Notes under the pieces: model-generated
Seen by the model: only the letters and a program-made list of their open reading frames with translations
Database searches by the model: none
Told to the model about the DNA's origin: nothing
DNA from: Pseudomonas viridiflava
Lineage (GTDB): Bacteria; Pseudomonadota; Gammaproteobacteria; Pseudomonadales; Pseudomonadaceae
Assembly: GCF_900582195.1 (NCBI RefSeq)
Contig: NZ_UTHA01000227.1
Location: 124,001 to 188,000 of the forward strand
Direction: 5' to 3'
DNA: 64,000 bases
Shown: in pieces, positions 7,780-16,242 of the stretch
How positions within the stretch are numbered: position 1 is the first letter of the stretch
Layout of the letters: each line of letters opens with the position of its first letter
Translations under genes and position numbers: made by a program

Positions 7780-8637
7780 ATGGCTGAGATCCTTTCGCTG
7801 CACGACGCGGTGAAGCAATTCGTCAACGATGGTGACACCGTCGCGCTCGAAGGCTTCACTCACCTGATCCCTACAGCAGCGGGTCATGAAATCATTCGTC
7901 AGGGCAAGAAAGATCTGACGCTGGTGCGGATGACGCCTGACCTGATCTACGACCAACTGATCGGTGCCGGTTGCGCACGCAAACTGATTTTCTCCTGGGG
8001 CGGCAACCCGGGTGTCGGTTCGCTGCACCGCCTGCGCGACGCGGTCGAGAAACAATGGCCGCACGCTCTCGAAATCGAAGAGCACAGCCACGCTGACCTG
8101 GCGAATGCCTACGTCGCCGGCGCCTCCGGCCTGCCATTCGCGGTGCTGCGTGCCTACGCCGGTTCCGACCTGCCGAAGGTCAATCCACTGATCAAAACCG
8201 TGACCTGCCCGTTCACCGGTGAAGTGTTGGCGGCGGTGCCGTCGGTGCGGCCGGACGTGACTGTGATCCACGCGCAGAAAGCCGACCGCAAGGGTAACGT
8301 GCTGTTGTGGGGCATTCTCGGTGTGCAGAAAGAAGCCGCATTGGCCGCCAAACGCTGCATCGTCACGGTTGAAGAAATCGTCGATGACCTTAACGCGCCG
8401 ATGAACTCTTGCGTATTGCCGACCTGGGCTTTGAGCGCGGTCTGCCACGTTCCCGGCGGCGCGCATCCGTCCTACGCCCACGGTTACACCGAGCGCGACA
8501 ATCGTTTCTATCAGGCGTGGGATCCGATCGCCCGCGACCGTGAGACGTTTACCGCGTGGATCAACGAATACATCCATGGCTGCGCTGACTTCAGCGCGTT
8601 CCAGGCCAAGTTGGCCGCTGCTTCGGAGGCCAAGTAA
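7780..8637 (+). CDS. catI: 3-oxoadipate CoA-transferase subunit A (CatI/PcaI)
   Basis: This alpha subunit, with the next gene, moves CoA from succinyl-CoA to beta-ketoadipate, the penultimate step of the protocatechuate pathway. At 285 residues it is the long CatI type rather than the ~230-residue PcaI type. It contains the N-terminal glycine-rich CoA-transferase fold and the sequence ALEGFTHLIPTAAGHEI. The start ATG follows AGGAG. Its stop overlaps the next start (TAATG), so the two subunits are translationally coupled. A PcaR-like site lies upstream. Confidence 0.9.
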   Translation: MAEILSLHDAVKQFVNDGDTVALEGFTHLIPTAAGHEIIRQGKKDLTLVRMTPDLIYDQLIGAGCARKLIFSWGGNPGVGSLHRLRDAVEKQWPHALEIEEHSHADLANAYVAGASGLPFAVLRAYAGSDLPKVNPLIKTVTCPFTGEVLAAVPSVRPDVTVIHAQKADRKGNVLLWGILGVQKEAALAAKRCIVTVEEIVDDLNAPMNSCVLPTWALSAVCHVPGGAHPSYAHGYTERDNRFYQAWDPIARDRETFTAWINEYIHGCADFSAFQAKLAAASEAK

Positions 8638-9416
8638 TGACTTACACCACCAATGAAATGATGACCGTCGCTGCGGCCCGTCGCCTGAAGAACGGCTCGG
8701 TGTGCTTCGTCGGCATCGGCCTGCCGTCGAAAGCCGCCAACCTTGCGCGCCTGACCTCGTCGCCGGACGTGGTGCTGATCTACGAATCGGGTCCGATTGG
8801 TGCCAAGCCGAGTGTGCTGCCGCTGTCCATCGGTGACGGCGAGTTGGCGGAAACCGCTGACACCGTGGTACCGACCGGTGAGATTTTTCGCTATTGGTTG
8901 CAGGGCGGGCGCATCGACGTCGGTTTTCTCGGCGCTGCGCAGGTCGACCGGTTCGGCAACATCAATACAACCGTGGTCGGCGATTACTTCTCGCCGAAAG
9001 TGCGTTTGCCGGGTGCCGGTGGCGCGCCGGAGATTGCCGGTTCGGCGAAAAGCGTATTGATCATTCTTAAGCAGTCGGCGCGTTCGTTTGTCGACAAACT
9101 CGATTTCATTACCTCGGTCGGTCACGGCGAGGGCGGCGATTCGCGCAAGCGTCTGGGCCTGCCGGGCGCCGGGCCGGTCGGGATCATCACCGATCTGTGC
9201 ATCATGGAGCCGGAAGAGGGCACCCACGAATTTGTGGTCACCGCACTGCACCCGGGCGTGACTCGCGAGCAAGTGGTCGCGGCCACCGGGTGGGCAATTC
9301 GTTTTGCCGACAACGTTGAGAGCACCGCTGAACCGACCGAAGTTGAACTGACCGCGCTGCGCGACCTCGAAGCGCGTACCGCCGCCGCCCACGGTCAGGC
9401 ACCGGGAGAAGCATGA
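8637..9416 (+). CDS. catJ: 3-oxoadipate CoA-transferase subunit B (CatJ/PcaJ)
   Basis: This 259-residue beta subunit forms the CoA-transferase with the previous product. The active-site glutamate region is seen as LIYESGPIGAKPS near residues 42-54; the family forms a glutamyl-CoA thioester there. It continues with the expected FLGAAQVDRFGNIN motif. It overlaps catI by one base and pcaF by four (ATGA), making a tightly coupled operon. Its length again fits the CatJ type. Confidence 0.9.
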   Translation: MTYTTNEMMTVAAARRLKNGSVCFVGIGLPSKAANLARLTSSPDVVLIYESGPIGAKPSVLPLSIGDGELAETADTVVPTGEIFRYWLQGGRIDVGFLGAAQVDRFGNINTTVVGDYFSPKVRLPGAGGAPEIAGSAKSVLIILKQSARSFVDKLDFITSVGHGEGGDSRKRLGLPGAGPVGIITDLCIMEPEEGTHEFVVTALHPGVTREQVVAATGWAIRFADNVESTAEPTEVELTALRDLEARTAAAHGQAPGEA

Positions 9417-10618
9417 TGCGTGAGGTTTATATCTGCGATGCGATTCGCACGCCCATCGGCCGTTTCGGCGGCGGACTGTCCGCCGTGCGCGCTGATGATC
9501 TGGCCGCGGTGCCGATCAAAGCCCTGATGGAACGTAATCCCTCCGTGGACTGGAACGCCATCGACGAGGTATTTCTCGGCTGCGCCAACCAGGCCGGCGA
9601 AGACAACCGTAACGTTGCGCGCATGGCGCTGCTGTTGGCGGGCCTGCCGGACAGCGTACCGGGCGTGACCCTCAATCGTCTTTGCGCTTCGGGCATGGAT
9701 GCGATCGGCACGGCGTTCCGAGCGATTGCCAGCGGCGAGATGGAGCTGGCGATTGCCGGCGGCGTCGAGTCGATGTCCCGCGCACCGTTTGTGATGGGCA
9801 AGGCTGACGCAGCGTTTTCGCGCAACATGAAACTTGAAGACACCACCATCGGCTGGCGTTTCATCAACCCGTTGATGAAGGCGCAATACGGCGTTGACGC
9901 GATGCCGCAGACCGCTGACAACGTCGCCGACGACTATAAAGTCTCGCGCGCCGATCAGGACGCTTTCGCCCTGCGCAGTCAGCAACGTACCGCCGCCGCG
10001 CAGGCCGCCGGTTACTTCGCCGAAGAAATTATTGAAGTACGGATTGCCCACAAGAAGGGAGAAACCGTAGTCAGCCAGGATGAACATCCGCGCGCCGATA
10101 CGACGATTGAAGCACTGACAAAATTGAAACCGGTCAATGGCCCTGACAAAACCGTCACCGCCGGCAATGCCTCCGGCGTCAATGACGGTGCCGCTGCACT
10201 GATTCTGGCTTCCGCCGAAGCCGTGAAAAAACACGGCCTGACCGCCCGCGCCAAAGTGCTCGGCATGGCCAGCGCCGGGGTTGCGCCGCGCGTAATGGGC
10301 ATCGGCCCGGTGCCAGCGGTGCGCAAATTGATCGAGCGCCTTGGCGTGGCGGTCAGCGATTTCGATGTGATCGAACTCAACGAAGCATTCGCCAGCCAAG
10401 GTTTGGCGGTGCTGCGTGAACTGGGTCTGGCGGATGACGCTGCGCAGGTCAACCCGAACGGTGGCGCGATTGCCCTCGGTCATCCGTTGGGCATGAGCGG
10501 TGCGCGTCTGGTGCTGACCGCGCTGCATCAGCTGGAAAAGACCGGTGGCAAGAAAGGTCTGGCGACCATGTGCGTCGGTGTCGGCCAAGGTCTGGCCCTG
10601 GCCATCGAACGCGTCTGA
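9413..10618 (+). CDS. pcaF: beta-ketoadipyl-CoA thiolase PcaF
   Basis: This 401-residue cytosolic thiolase splits beta-ketoadipyl-CoA into succinyl-CoA and acetyl-CoA, the last step of the pathway. The catalytic set is complete: nucleophilic Cys91 (LNRLCASGMDA), His357 (GHPLGMSGAR) and Cys387 (CVGVGQGLA). The N-terminal wording (REVYICDAIRTPIGRFGG) is specific to the PcaF branch. The start overlaps the catJ stop. In P. putida, pcaF lies apart from pcaIJ; here it is inside one operon with the transferase and the dioxygenase. Confidence 0.95.
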   Translation: MMREVYICDAIRTPIGRFGGGLSAVRADDLAAVPIKALMERNPSVDWNAIDEVFLGCANQAGEDNRNVARMALLLAGLPDSVPGVTLNRLCASGMDAIGTAFRAIASGEMELAIAGGVESMSRAPFVMGKADAAFSRNMKLEDTTIGWRFINPLMKAQYGVDAMPQTADNVADDYKVSRADQDAFALRSQQRTAAAQAAGYFAEEIIEVRIAHKKGETVVSQDEHPRADTTIEALTKLKPVNGPDKTVTAGNASGVNDGAAALILASAEAVKKHGLTARAKVLGMASAGVAPRVMGIGPVPAVRKLIERLGVAVSDFDVIELNEAFASQGLAVLRELGLADDAAQVNPNGGAIALGHPLGMSGARLVLTALHQLEKTGGKKGLATMCVGVGQGLALAIERV

Positions 10619-10654
10619 CGCAAGCCGTGACGAAAAAGAACAGAGGAAAGCGAC

Positions 10655-11359
10655 ATGTCTGACAAGCCTGGTTACCGTCGTCCGCAGGAAGGCACTCAGC
10701 CTGAGTACCTGCACCCGACGTATCAATCCACCAACCTGCGCTCGCCGTCGAAGCCGTTGGTGTTTCTGCCGCACTCGCTGTCGGAAATCACCGGGCCGAC
10801 TATCGGCGCCGAACGTGTGGGCGACACCGATAACGACCTGACCGCCCAGCATGAGGGCGAGCCACAAGGCGAACGCATCATCATTCACGGTCGCGTGCTC
10901 GACGAAAACGGTCTGCCGGTGCCGGGGATTCTGGTGGAGATCTGGCAGGCTAACGCCGCCGGTCGCTACAACCACAAGCGTGACCTGCATGACGCGCCGC
11001 TGGACCCGAATTTCACCGGCACCGGCCGCACCGTCACCGATGCCGACGGCTGGTATCAGTTCCAGACCATCAAGCCCGGCGCCTACCCGTGGGGCAACCA
11101 CCACAACGCCTGGCGCCCGGCGCACATCCACTTTTCGCTGTTCGGGCCGAGCATCCTCACCCGTCTGGTCACGCAAATGTATTTCCCGGGCGATCCGCTG
11201 CTGGCTTACGACCCGATCTACAACTGCGTGCCAGATACTTCGGCCAAGGAACGCCTGATCGCCCGTTTCGATCTGGAAAAAACCATTCCGTCCTACGCCC
11301 TCGGTTATCGCTGGGACATCGTGCTGCGCGGGCGTGAAGCCACGCCGATGGAGAAATAA
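10655..11359 (+). CDS. pcaH: protocatechuate 3,4-dioxygenase beta subunit PcaH
   Basis: This 234-residue subunit carries the non-haem Fe(III) centre that opens the protocatechuate ring by intradiol cleavage. The ligands are present as Tyr105, Tyr144, His157 and His159 (AWRPAHIHFS), the same spacing as the known Tyr108/Tyr147/His160/His162 set. The N-terminal extension typical of beta subunits is present. It starts 36 bp after pcaF behind GAGGAAAG and is followed one base later by pcaG. Confidence 0.95.
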   Translation: MSDKPGYRRPQEGTQPEYLHPTYQSTNLRSPSKPLVFLPHSLSEITGPTIGAERVGDTDNDLTAQHEGEPQGERIIIHGRVLDENGLPVPGILVEIWQANAAGRYNHKRDLHDAPLDPNFTGTGRTVTDADGWYQFQTIKPGAYPWGNHHNAWRPAHIHFSLFGPSILTRLVTQMYFPGDPLLAYDPIYNCVPDTSAKERLIARFDLEKTIPSYALGYRWDIVLRGREATPMEK

Positions 11360-11360
11360 G

Positions 11361-11927
11361 ATGACGCTGACAGCGACCACGTCCCACACCGTCGGGCCGT
11401 ATTACCACATCGGTCTGACCTGGCTGAACCGCGAAGACCTCACCGTCGAACAAACCCTTGGCGAGCGCGTGGCGATCACCGGGCAGGTGGTGGATGGCAA
11501 CGGCGATGTCGTCAACGACGCCATGCTCGAAGTCTGGCAGGCCAACGCTGCCGGCAAATACGACCACCCGGAAGACGAGCAGGACAAAGCGCTCGATCCG
11601 CACTTTGAAGGTTTTGGCCGGGTGCCGGTGGATGCTGAAGGGCGGTTTCGGTTCACCACGATCAAACCGGGTACGGTTGAAGGGTTGAAGGGCTCGACTC
11701 AGGCGCCGCATCTGGTGGTGCTGGTGTTTGCCCGTGGCTTGGTCAAGCATTTGCTGACGCGGATTTATTTTGAGGGCGAGCCGGCCAACGTTGATGATCC
11801 GTTGCTGGAGTGTGTGCCGGCTGAGCGGCGCAGTACGTTGCTGGCGAAGAAGGATGCCTCGGGTGTTTACCAGTGGAATGTGATTCTGCAGGGCACCGAC
11901 GCCGAGACGGTGTTTTTCGATTATTAA
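11361..11927 (+). CDS. pcaG: protocatechuate 3,4-dioxygenase alpha subunit PcaG
   Basis: This 188-residue subunit pairs with PcaH to make the dioxygenase. It has the intradiol fold (DAMLEVWQANAAGKYDHPED) but lacks a full iron-ligand set, as alpha subunits do. The start ATG 11361 lies one base after the pcaH stop; an in-frame upstream ATG inside pcaH is not preferred. It is the last gene of the catIJ-pcaFHG unit. Two repeat elements follow, which may mark the operon end. Confidence 0.95.
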   Translation: MTLTATTSHTVGPYYHIGLTWLNREDLTVEQTLGERVAITGQVVDGNGDVVNDAMLEVWQANAAGKYDHPEDEQDKALDPHFEGFGRVPVDAEGRFRFTTIKPGTVEGLKGSTQAPHLVVLVFARGLVKHLLTRIYFEGEPANVDDPLLECVPAERRSTLLAKKDASGVYQWNVILQGTDAETVFFDY

Positions 11928-11962
11928 GATCAAAAGATCGCAGCCTGCGGCAGCTCCTACAT

Positions 11963-12066
11963 GATCGTTCCCACGCTCTGCGTGGGAATGCCGCCATGGA
12001 CGCTCCGCGTCCACCGTGACGCGGAGCGTCACCGGATGCGTTACCACGCGGAGCGTGGGAACGATC
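11963..12066. repeat. dispersed palindromic repeat (GATCGTTCCCACGC ends)
   Basis: The outer arms GATCGTTCCCACGC and GCGTGGGAACGATC enclose further inverted GACGCTCCGCGTC/GACGCGGAGCGTC arms. Directly before it (11935-11960) is half of another repeat, AAAAGATCGCAGCCTGCGGC; its full palindromic form is at 55245-55312. The block separates pcaG from pcaT. Confidence 0.8.
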
Positions 12067-12137
12067 GATATAGGATGTGGAACGGGACTGTTGCAAAGTA
12101 TGTCTAGACTCTCACTGTCCCTATCGAGTGAAAAACA

Positions 12138-13436
12138 ATGACAACCACTACTGCCTCCCATTACACCGGTGAAGAGCGCAGCAAGCGTATTTTCGCCATT
12201 GTCGGCGCCTCGTCCGGCAACCTCGTCGAATGGTTCGACTTCTACGTCTACGCCTTCTGCGCGATCTATTTCGCCCCGGCGTTTTTCCCCTCCGACAACC
12301 CGACGGTGCAACTGGTCAACACCGCTGGCGTGTTCGCTGCCGGCTTCCTGATGCGCCCGATTGGTGGCTGGATTTTCGGCCGGGTCGCCGACAAGCACGG
12401 GCGCAAGAACTCGATGCTCATCTCGATTCTGATGATGTGCTTCGGCTCGTTGCTGATCGCTTGCTTGCCGACCTACAAGGACATCGGCGTCTGGGCTCCG
12501 GTCCTGCTGTTGTTCGCACGCTTGCTGCAAGGCCTGTCGGTCGGCGGTGAGTACGGCACCACTGCCACCTACATGAGCGAAGTTGCCCTCAGGGGCCAGC
12601 GCGGATTTTTCGCCTCGTTCCAGTACGTGACGTTGATTGGCGGCCAACTGCTGGCCGTGTCGTTGGTGGTGGTTTTGCAGCAATTTCTCACCGAAGAAGA
12701 CCTGCGCGCCTACGGCTGGCGGATTCCGTTTGTGGTCGGTGCGGTGGCGGCGCTGATTTCGCTGTTCCTGCGTCGCAGTCTGAAAGAAACCACCAACAAG
12801 GAAACCCGCGAACACAAAGACGCTGGCAGCATCGCTGCGCTGTTCCGCGATCACAAAGCCGCGTTCATCACCGTGCTCGGTTACACCGCCGGTGGCTCGC
12901 TGATTTTCTACACCTTCACCACGTACATGCAGAAGTACCTGGTGAACACCGCCGGCATGCACGCCAAGACCGCCAGCTACATCATGACCGGCGCACTGTT
13001 CCTGTATATGTGCATGCAGCCGCTGTTCGGCATGCTCGCCGACAAGATCGGCCGACGTAACTCGATGCTTTGGTTCGGCGCGCTCGGTACGCTGTTCACC
13101 GTGCCGATTCTGTTGAGCCTGAAAAGTGTCAGCAGTCCGTTCCTCGCGTTTGTGTTGATCACCGTGGCGCTGGCAATCGTCAGTTTCTACACCTCGATCA
13201 GCGGCCTGGTGAAAGCCGAGATGTTCCCGCCGGAAGTCCGCGCCCTTGGCGTTGGTCTGGCCTATGCGGTGGCGAATGCGATCTTCGGCGGTTCGGCGGA
13301 GTTCGTCGCCCTGAGCCTGAAGAACATCGGCATGGAAAACTCTTTCTACTGGTACGTGACGGCGATGATGGCGATCGCGTTCCTGTTCAGCCTGCGCCTG
13401 CCGAAACAGGCGGCGTATTTGCACCACGATCTCTAA
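12138..13436 (+). CDS. pcaT: MFS dicarboxylate/3-oxoadipate transporter PcaT
   Basis: This 432-residue permease belongs to the metabolite:H+ symporter branch of the major facilitator superfamily, related to the alpha-ketoglutarate transporter KgtP. The first-helix motif GNLVEWFDFYVYAF and the 2-3 loop motif GRVADKHGRKN are clear, and there are twelve hydrophobic segments. Its place directly before pcaB-pcaD-pcaC, as in P. putida, supports PcaT, which takes up beta-ketoadipate and related diacids. It is separated from pcaG by repeats and probably has its own promoter. Substrate is inferred from context. Confidence 0.88.
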   Translation: MTTTTASHYTGEERSKRIFAIVGASSGNLVEWFDFYVYAFCAIYFAPAFFPSDNPTVQLVNTAGVFAAGFLMRPIGGWIFGRVADKHGRKNSMLISILMMCFGSLLIACLPTYKDIGVWAPVLLLFARLLQGLSVGGEYGTTATYMSEVALRGQRGFFASFQYVTLIGGQLLAVSLVVVLQQFLTEEDLRAYGWRIPFVVGAVAALISLFLRRSLKETTNKETREHKDAGSIAALFRDHKAAFITVLGYTAGGSLIFYTFTTYMQKYLVNTAGMHAKTASYIMTGALFLYMCMQPLFGMLADKIGRRNSMLWFGALGTLFTVPILLSLKSVSSPFLAFVLITVALAIVSFYTSISGLVKAEMFPPEVRALGVGLAYAVANAIFGGSAEFVALSLKNIGMENSFYWYVTAMMAIAFLFSLRLPKQAAYLHHDL

Positions 13437-13482
13437 CCCGAAGTGCGCGGGCCGCCATGGCCCGCGCCGGCAAGGACTGTTT

Positions 13483-14847
13483 ATGACTCAGCGACCGGGC
13501 AATCAATTGTTCGATGCCTACTTCACTGCCCGCGATATGCGCGAGGTGTTCTGCGATCAGGGCCGTGTGCAGGCGATGCTCGACTTCGAAGCGGCGCTGG
13601 CCCGGGCCGAGGCGCGGGTCGGTTTGATTCCGGCGTCTGCCGTGGCACCGATCGCAGCGGCGTGCAGCGCTGGTCTGTATGACTTCGCAGCACTGGGCGA
13701 GGCGATTGCCACGGCTGGCAACTCGGCGATTCCGCTGGTCAAGGCGTTGGGCAAGCAGATTGCTGCCAGCGATGCTGAAGCCGAACGCTATCTGCATTTG
13801 GGCGCGACCAGTCAGGATGTGATGGATTCCGGGCTGGTGCTGCAATTGCGGCAGGCGCTGGCACTGATTGAAAGCGATCTGGCGCAATTGGCCGATTCCC
13901 TCGCGGCTCAGGCGCAACGTCATGCCGCGACGCCGCTGGCCGGACGCACCTGGCTGCAACATGCGACGCCAGTGACCCTCGGCATGAAAATCGCCGGATG
14001 GTTGGGCGCTGTCACTCGCAGTCGTCAGCGTCTGCGCGAACTCAAACCGCGTTTGCTAGTGCTGCAATTCGGTGGTGCATCCGGGACCCTCGCCGCGTTG
14101 GGCGAACAGGCCTTGCCGATTGCCCAAGCGTTGGCCGAAGAACTGCAGCTGACCTTGCCCGAACAACCGTGGCACACCCAGCGTGATCGCGTTGTCGAGT
14201 TCGGCGCAGTGCTCGGCCTGATCGCCGGCAGCCTCGGAAAATTTGGCCGCGACATCAGCCTGTTGATGCAGACCGAAGCCGCCGAGGTTTTCGAGCCGTC
14301 GGCGCCGGGCAAGGGCGGTTCGTCAACCATGCCGCACAAACGCAATCCGGTCGGCGCGGCGGTGTTGATCGGCGCGGCGACGCGCGTGCCGGGTCTGGTC
14401 TCGACGCTGTTCAGCGCCATGCCGCAGGAACATGAACGCAGCCTGGGTCTGTGGCATGCCGAATGGGAAACCTTGCCGGAAATCTGCTGCCTCGTATCCG
14501 GTTCACTGCAACAAGCACGCTTGTTGGCCGATGGCCTGGAAGTCGATGCCGAGCGCATGGGCCGCAACCTCGAATTGACTCAGGGGCTGGTGCTGGCCGA
14601 AGCCGTCAGCATCGTCCTCGCCCAGCGTGTCGGCCGCGACACCGCGCATCATCTGCTCGAACAATGCTGCAAACGCGCCGTGGCCGAGCAGCGCCATTTA
14701 CGCGCCGTGCTGGGTGACGAACCGCAAGTCACAGCTGAGCTGAGCAACGCTGAACTCGATCATCTTTTGAACCCCGCCCATTATCTCGGTCAGGCGAAAA
14801 CCTGGGTCGAGCGTGCGGTGGCCGAACACAACGCATTGTCTGTCTGA
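13483..14847 (+). CDS. pcaB: 3-carboxy-cis,cis-muconate cycloisomerase PcaB
   Basis: This 454-residue enzyme lactonises 3-carboxy-cis,cis-muconate to gamma-carboxymuconolactone, the step after PcaHG. It belongs to the fumarase/aspartase superfamily. The superfamily signature GKGGSSTMPHKRNP occurs around residue 276-289, and the conserved LGATSQDVMDSG motif lies near residue 105. It is part of pcaT-B-D-C, 46 bp after pcaT and 12 bp before pcaD. The internal frames on both strands are shadows. Confidence 0.95.
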   Translation: MTQRPGNQLFDAYFTARDMREVFCDQGRVQAMLDFEAALARAEARVGLIPASAVAPIAAACSAGLYDFAALGEAIATAGNSAIPLVKALGKQIAASDAEAERYLHLGATSQDVMDSGLVLQLRQALALIESDLAQLADSLAAQAQRHAATPLAGRTWLQHATPVTLGMKIAGWLGAVTRSRQRLRELKPRLLVLQFGGASGTLAALGEQALPIAQALAEELQLTLPEQPWHTQRDRVVEFGAVLGLIAGSLGKFGRDISLLMQTEAAEVFEPSAPGKGGSSTMPHKRNPVGAAVLIGAATRVPGLVSTLFSAMPQEHERSLGLWHAEWETLPEICCLVSGSLQQARLLADGLEVDAERMGRNLELTQGLVLAEAVSIVLAQRVGRDTAHHLLEQCCKRAVAEQRHLRAVLGDEPQVTAELSNAELDHLLNPAHYLGQAKTWVERAVAEHNALSV

Positions 14848-14859
14848 AAGGAGAGGGCT

Positions 14860-15651
14860 GTGGCTTTCGTTCAACTCGCCGATGGCGAACTGCACTATCA
14901 AATTGAAGGCCCGGTCGATGCGCCGGTGCTGGTGCTGTCCAACTCGCTGGGCACTGATCTGCACATGTGGGACGCGCAGATGCCGGCCTTCACCGAGCAC
15001 TTTCGCGTGCTGCGTTTCGACACCCGTGGTCACGGCCAATCGCTGGTGACGCCGGGCCCGTACAGCATCGAGCAACTCGGGCACGACGTCCTTGGTCTGC
15101 TGGATGCGCTGCACATCGAGCGCGCGCATTTCTGCGGATTGTCGATGGGGGGCTTGATCGGTCAGTGGCTGGGGATCAATGCCGGGCATCGGTTGAACAA
15201 GCTGATCGTCTGCAACACGGCGGCAAAGATCGGCGATCCGTCGGTATGGAATCCGCGCATCGAAACCGTACTGCGCGATGGTGCGGCAGCGATGGTTGCC
15301 CTGCGTGACGCGTCGATTGCCCGTTGGTTTACACCTGATTTTTCCGTAGCCCATCCGGCAGCGGCCAAGCAGATTACCGACATGCTCGCCGCCACTTCTC
15401 CAGAGGGTTACGCGGCCAATTGTGCGGCGGTGCGTGATGCCGATTTCCGTGAGCAACTGGCCTCGATCAATGTGCCGTTGCTGGTGATTGCCGGCACCGA
15501 AGATGCGGTGACGCCGCCGGCCGGTGGGCATTTCATTCAGGAGCATGTGCGCGGTGCCGAATACGCCGAGTTCTATGCGGCGCACCTGTCCAACGTGCAG
15601 GCTGGCGCGGATTTCAGTGATCGCGTGTTGGCGTTTTTGCAGGCTAAGTGA
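14860..15651 (+). CDS. pcaD: 3-oxoadipate enol-lactonase PcaD
   Basis: This 263-residue alpha/beta hydrolase opens beta-ketoadipate enol-lactone to beta-ketoadipate. The nucleophile Ser95 sits in GLSMGG, with the oxyanion region around SNSLGTDLHMW. A late Asp (GTEDAVTPP) and His (AAHLSNVQ) complete the triad. The start codon is GTG behind AAGGAGAG, 12 bp after pcaB, so the genes are co-translated. Its length agrees with stand-alone PcaD, not the PcaL fusion. Confidence 0.95.
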   Translation: MAFVQLADGELHYQIEGPVDAPVLVLSNSLGTDLHMWDAQMPAFTEHFRVLRFDTRGHGQSLVTPGPYSIEQLGHDVLGLLDALHIERAHFCGLSMGGLIGQWLGINAGHRLNKLIVCNTAAKIGDPSVWNPRIETVLRDGAAAMVALRDASIARWFTPDFSVAHPAAAKQITDMLAATSPEGYAANCAAVRDADFREQLASINVPLLVIAGTEDAVTPPAGGHFIQEHVRGAEYAEFYAAHLSNVQAGADFSDRVLAFLQAK

Positions 15652-15661
15652 GGAAGTTTTT

Positions 15662-16054
15662 GTGGACGAGAAACAACGTTACGACGAAGGCATGCAGGTT
15701 CGCCGCGCGGTGTTGGGCGATACGCATGTCGATCGCAGCCTGACCGCGCTGACCGAGTTCAACTCGGAGTTTCAGGAAATGATCACCCGGCATGCCTGGG
15801 GCGATATCTGGACGCGTCCGGGCTTGCCTCGGCATACCCGCAGCCTGATCACCATCGCCATGCTGATCGGCATGAACCGCGAAGGCGAGCTGAAACTGCA
15901 TTTGCGTGCGGCGGCCAATAATGGCGTGAGCCGGGGTGAGATCAAGGAAGTGATCATGCAGAGTGCGATCTACTGCGGGATTCCGGCAGCGAATGCGACG
16001 TTTCACCTGGCTGAATCGGTGTGGGATGAGTTGGGTGTTGAATCCCGGGAGTGA
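15662..16054 (+). CDS. pcaC: 4-carboxymuconolactone decarboxylase PcaC
   Basis: This 130-residue protein of the carboxymuconolactone decarboxylase/AhpD fold makes the enol-lactone substrate of PcaD. The family region LGMNREGELKLHLRAAANNG is recognisable in the middle (here LIGMNREGELKLHL). The start is GTG 15662, preceded by AGGAAG and 10 bp after pcaD; an upstream in-frame ATG inside pcaD gives no conserved sequence. It is the last gene of the pcaTBDC unit, followed by REP hairpins. Confidence 0.93.
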   Translation: MDEKQRYDEGMQVRRAVLGDTHVDRSLTALTEFNSEFQEMITRHAWGDIWTRPGLPRHTRSLITIAMLIGMNREGELKLHLRAAANNGVSRGEIKEVIMQSAIYCGIPAANATFHLAESVWDELGVESRE

Positions 16055-16091
16055 CGGCGCCTGAAATTACGCCTTCGTCGGATCGCCGCCC

Positions 16092-16230
16092 GGAACAAGC
16101 TCGCTCCCACATTGGAGTTGTGTCGATCACAAAACAAATGTGGGAGCGAGCTTGCTCGCGAAGGCGCCGTGTCAGTCGGCATATGCTTATCTGACACACC
16201 GCTTTCGCGAGCAGGCTCGTTCCCACAGGG
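16092..16230. repeat. REP cluster: three GTGGGAGCGAGC-type hairpins
   Basis: Elements at 16095-16111 (inverse), 16139-16163 (direct) and 16203-16228 (inverse, one mismatch in CTCGTTCCC) form a REPIN-like cluster. It separates the convergent pcaC and porin genes. Confidence 0.9.
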
Positions 16231-16242
16231 GAACATCAGAGC

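Noticed and set aside
5994..13427. Long minus-strand open frames opposite the pca genes (446, 664 and 752 codons)
   Set aside because: They are codon-bias shadows in high-GC DNA: low-complexity His/Gln/Arg-rich sequences with no domains, overlapping clear genes.
16092..16230. Regularly spaced repeats considered as a CRISPR remnant
   Set aside because: The units are inverted REP hairpins with unequal spacers and no cas genes.
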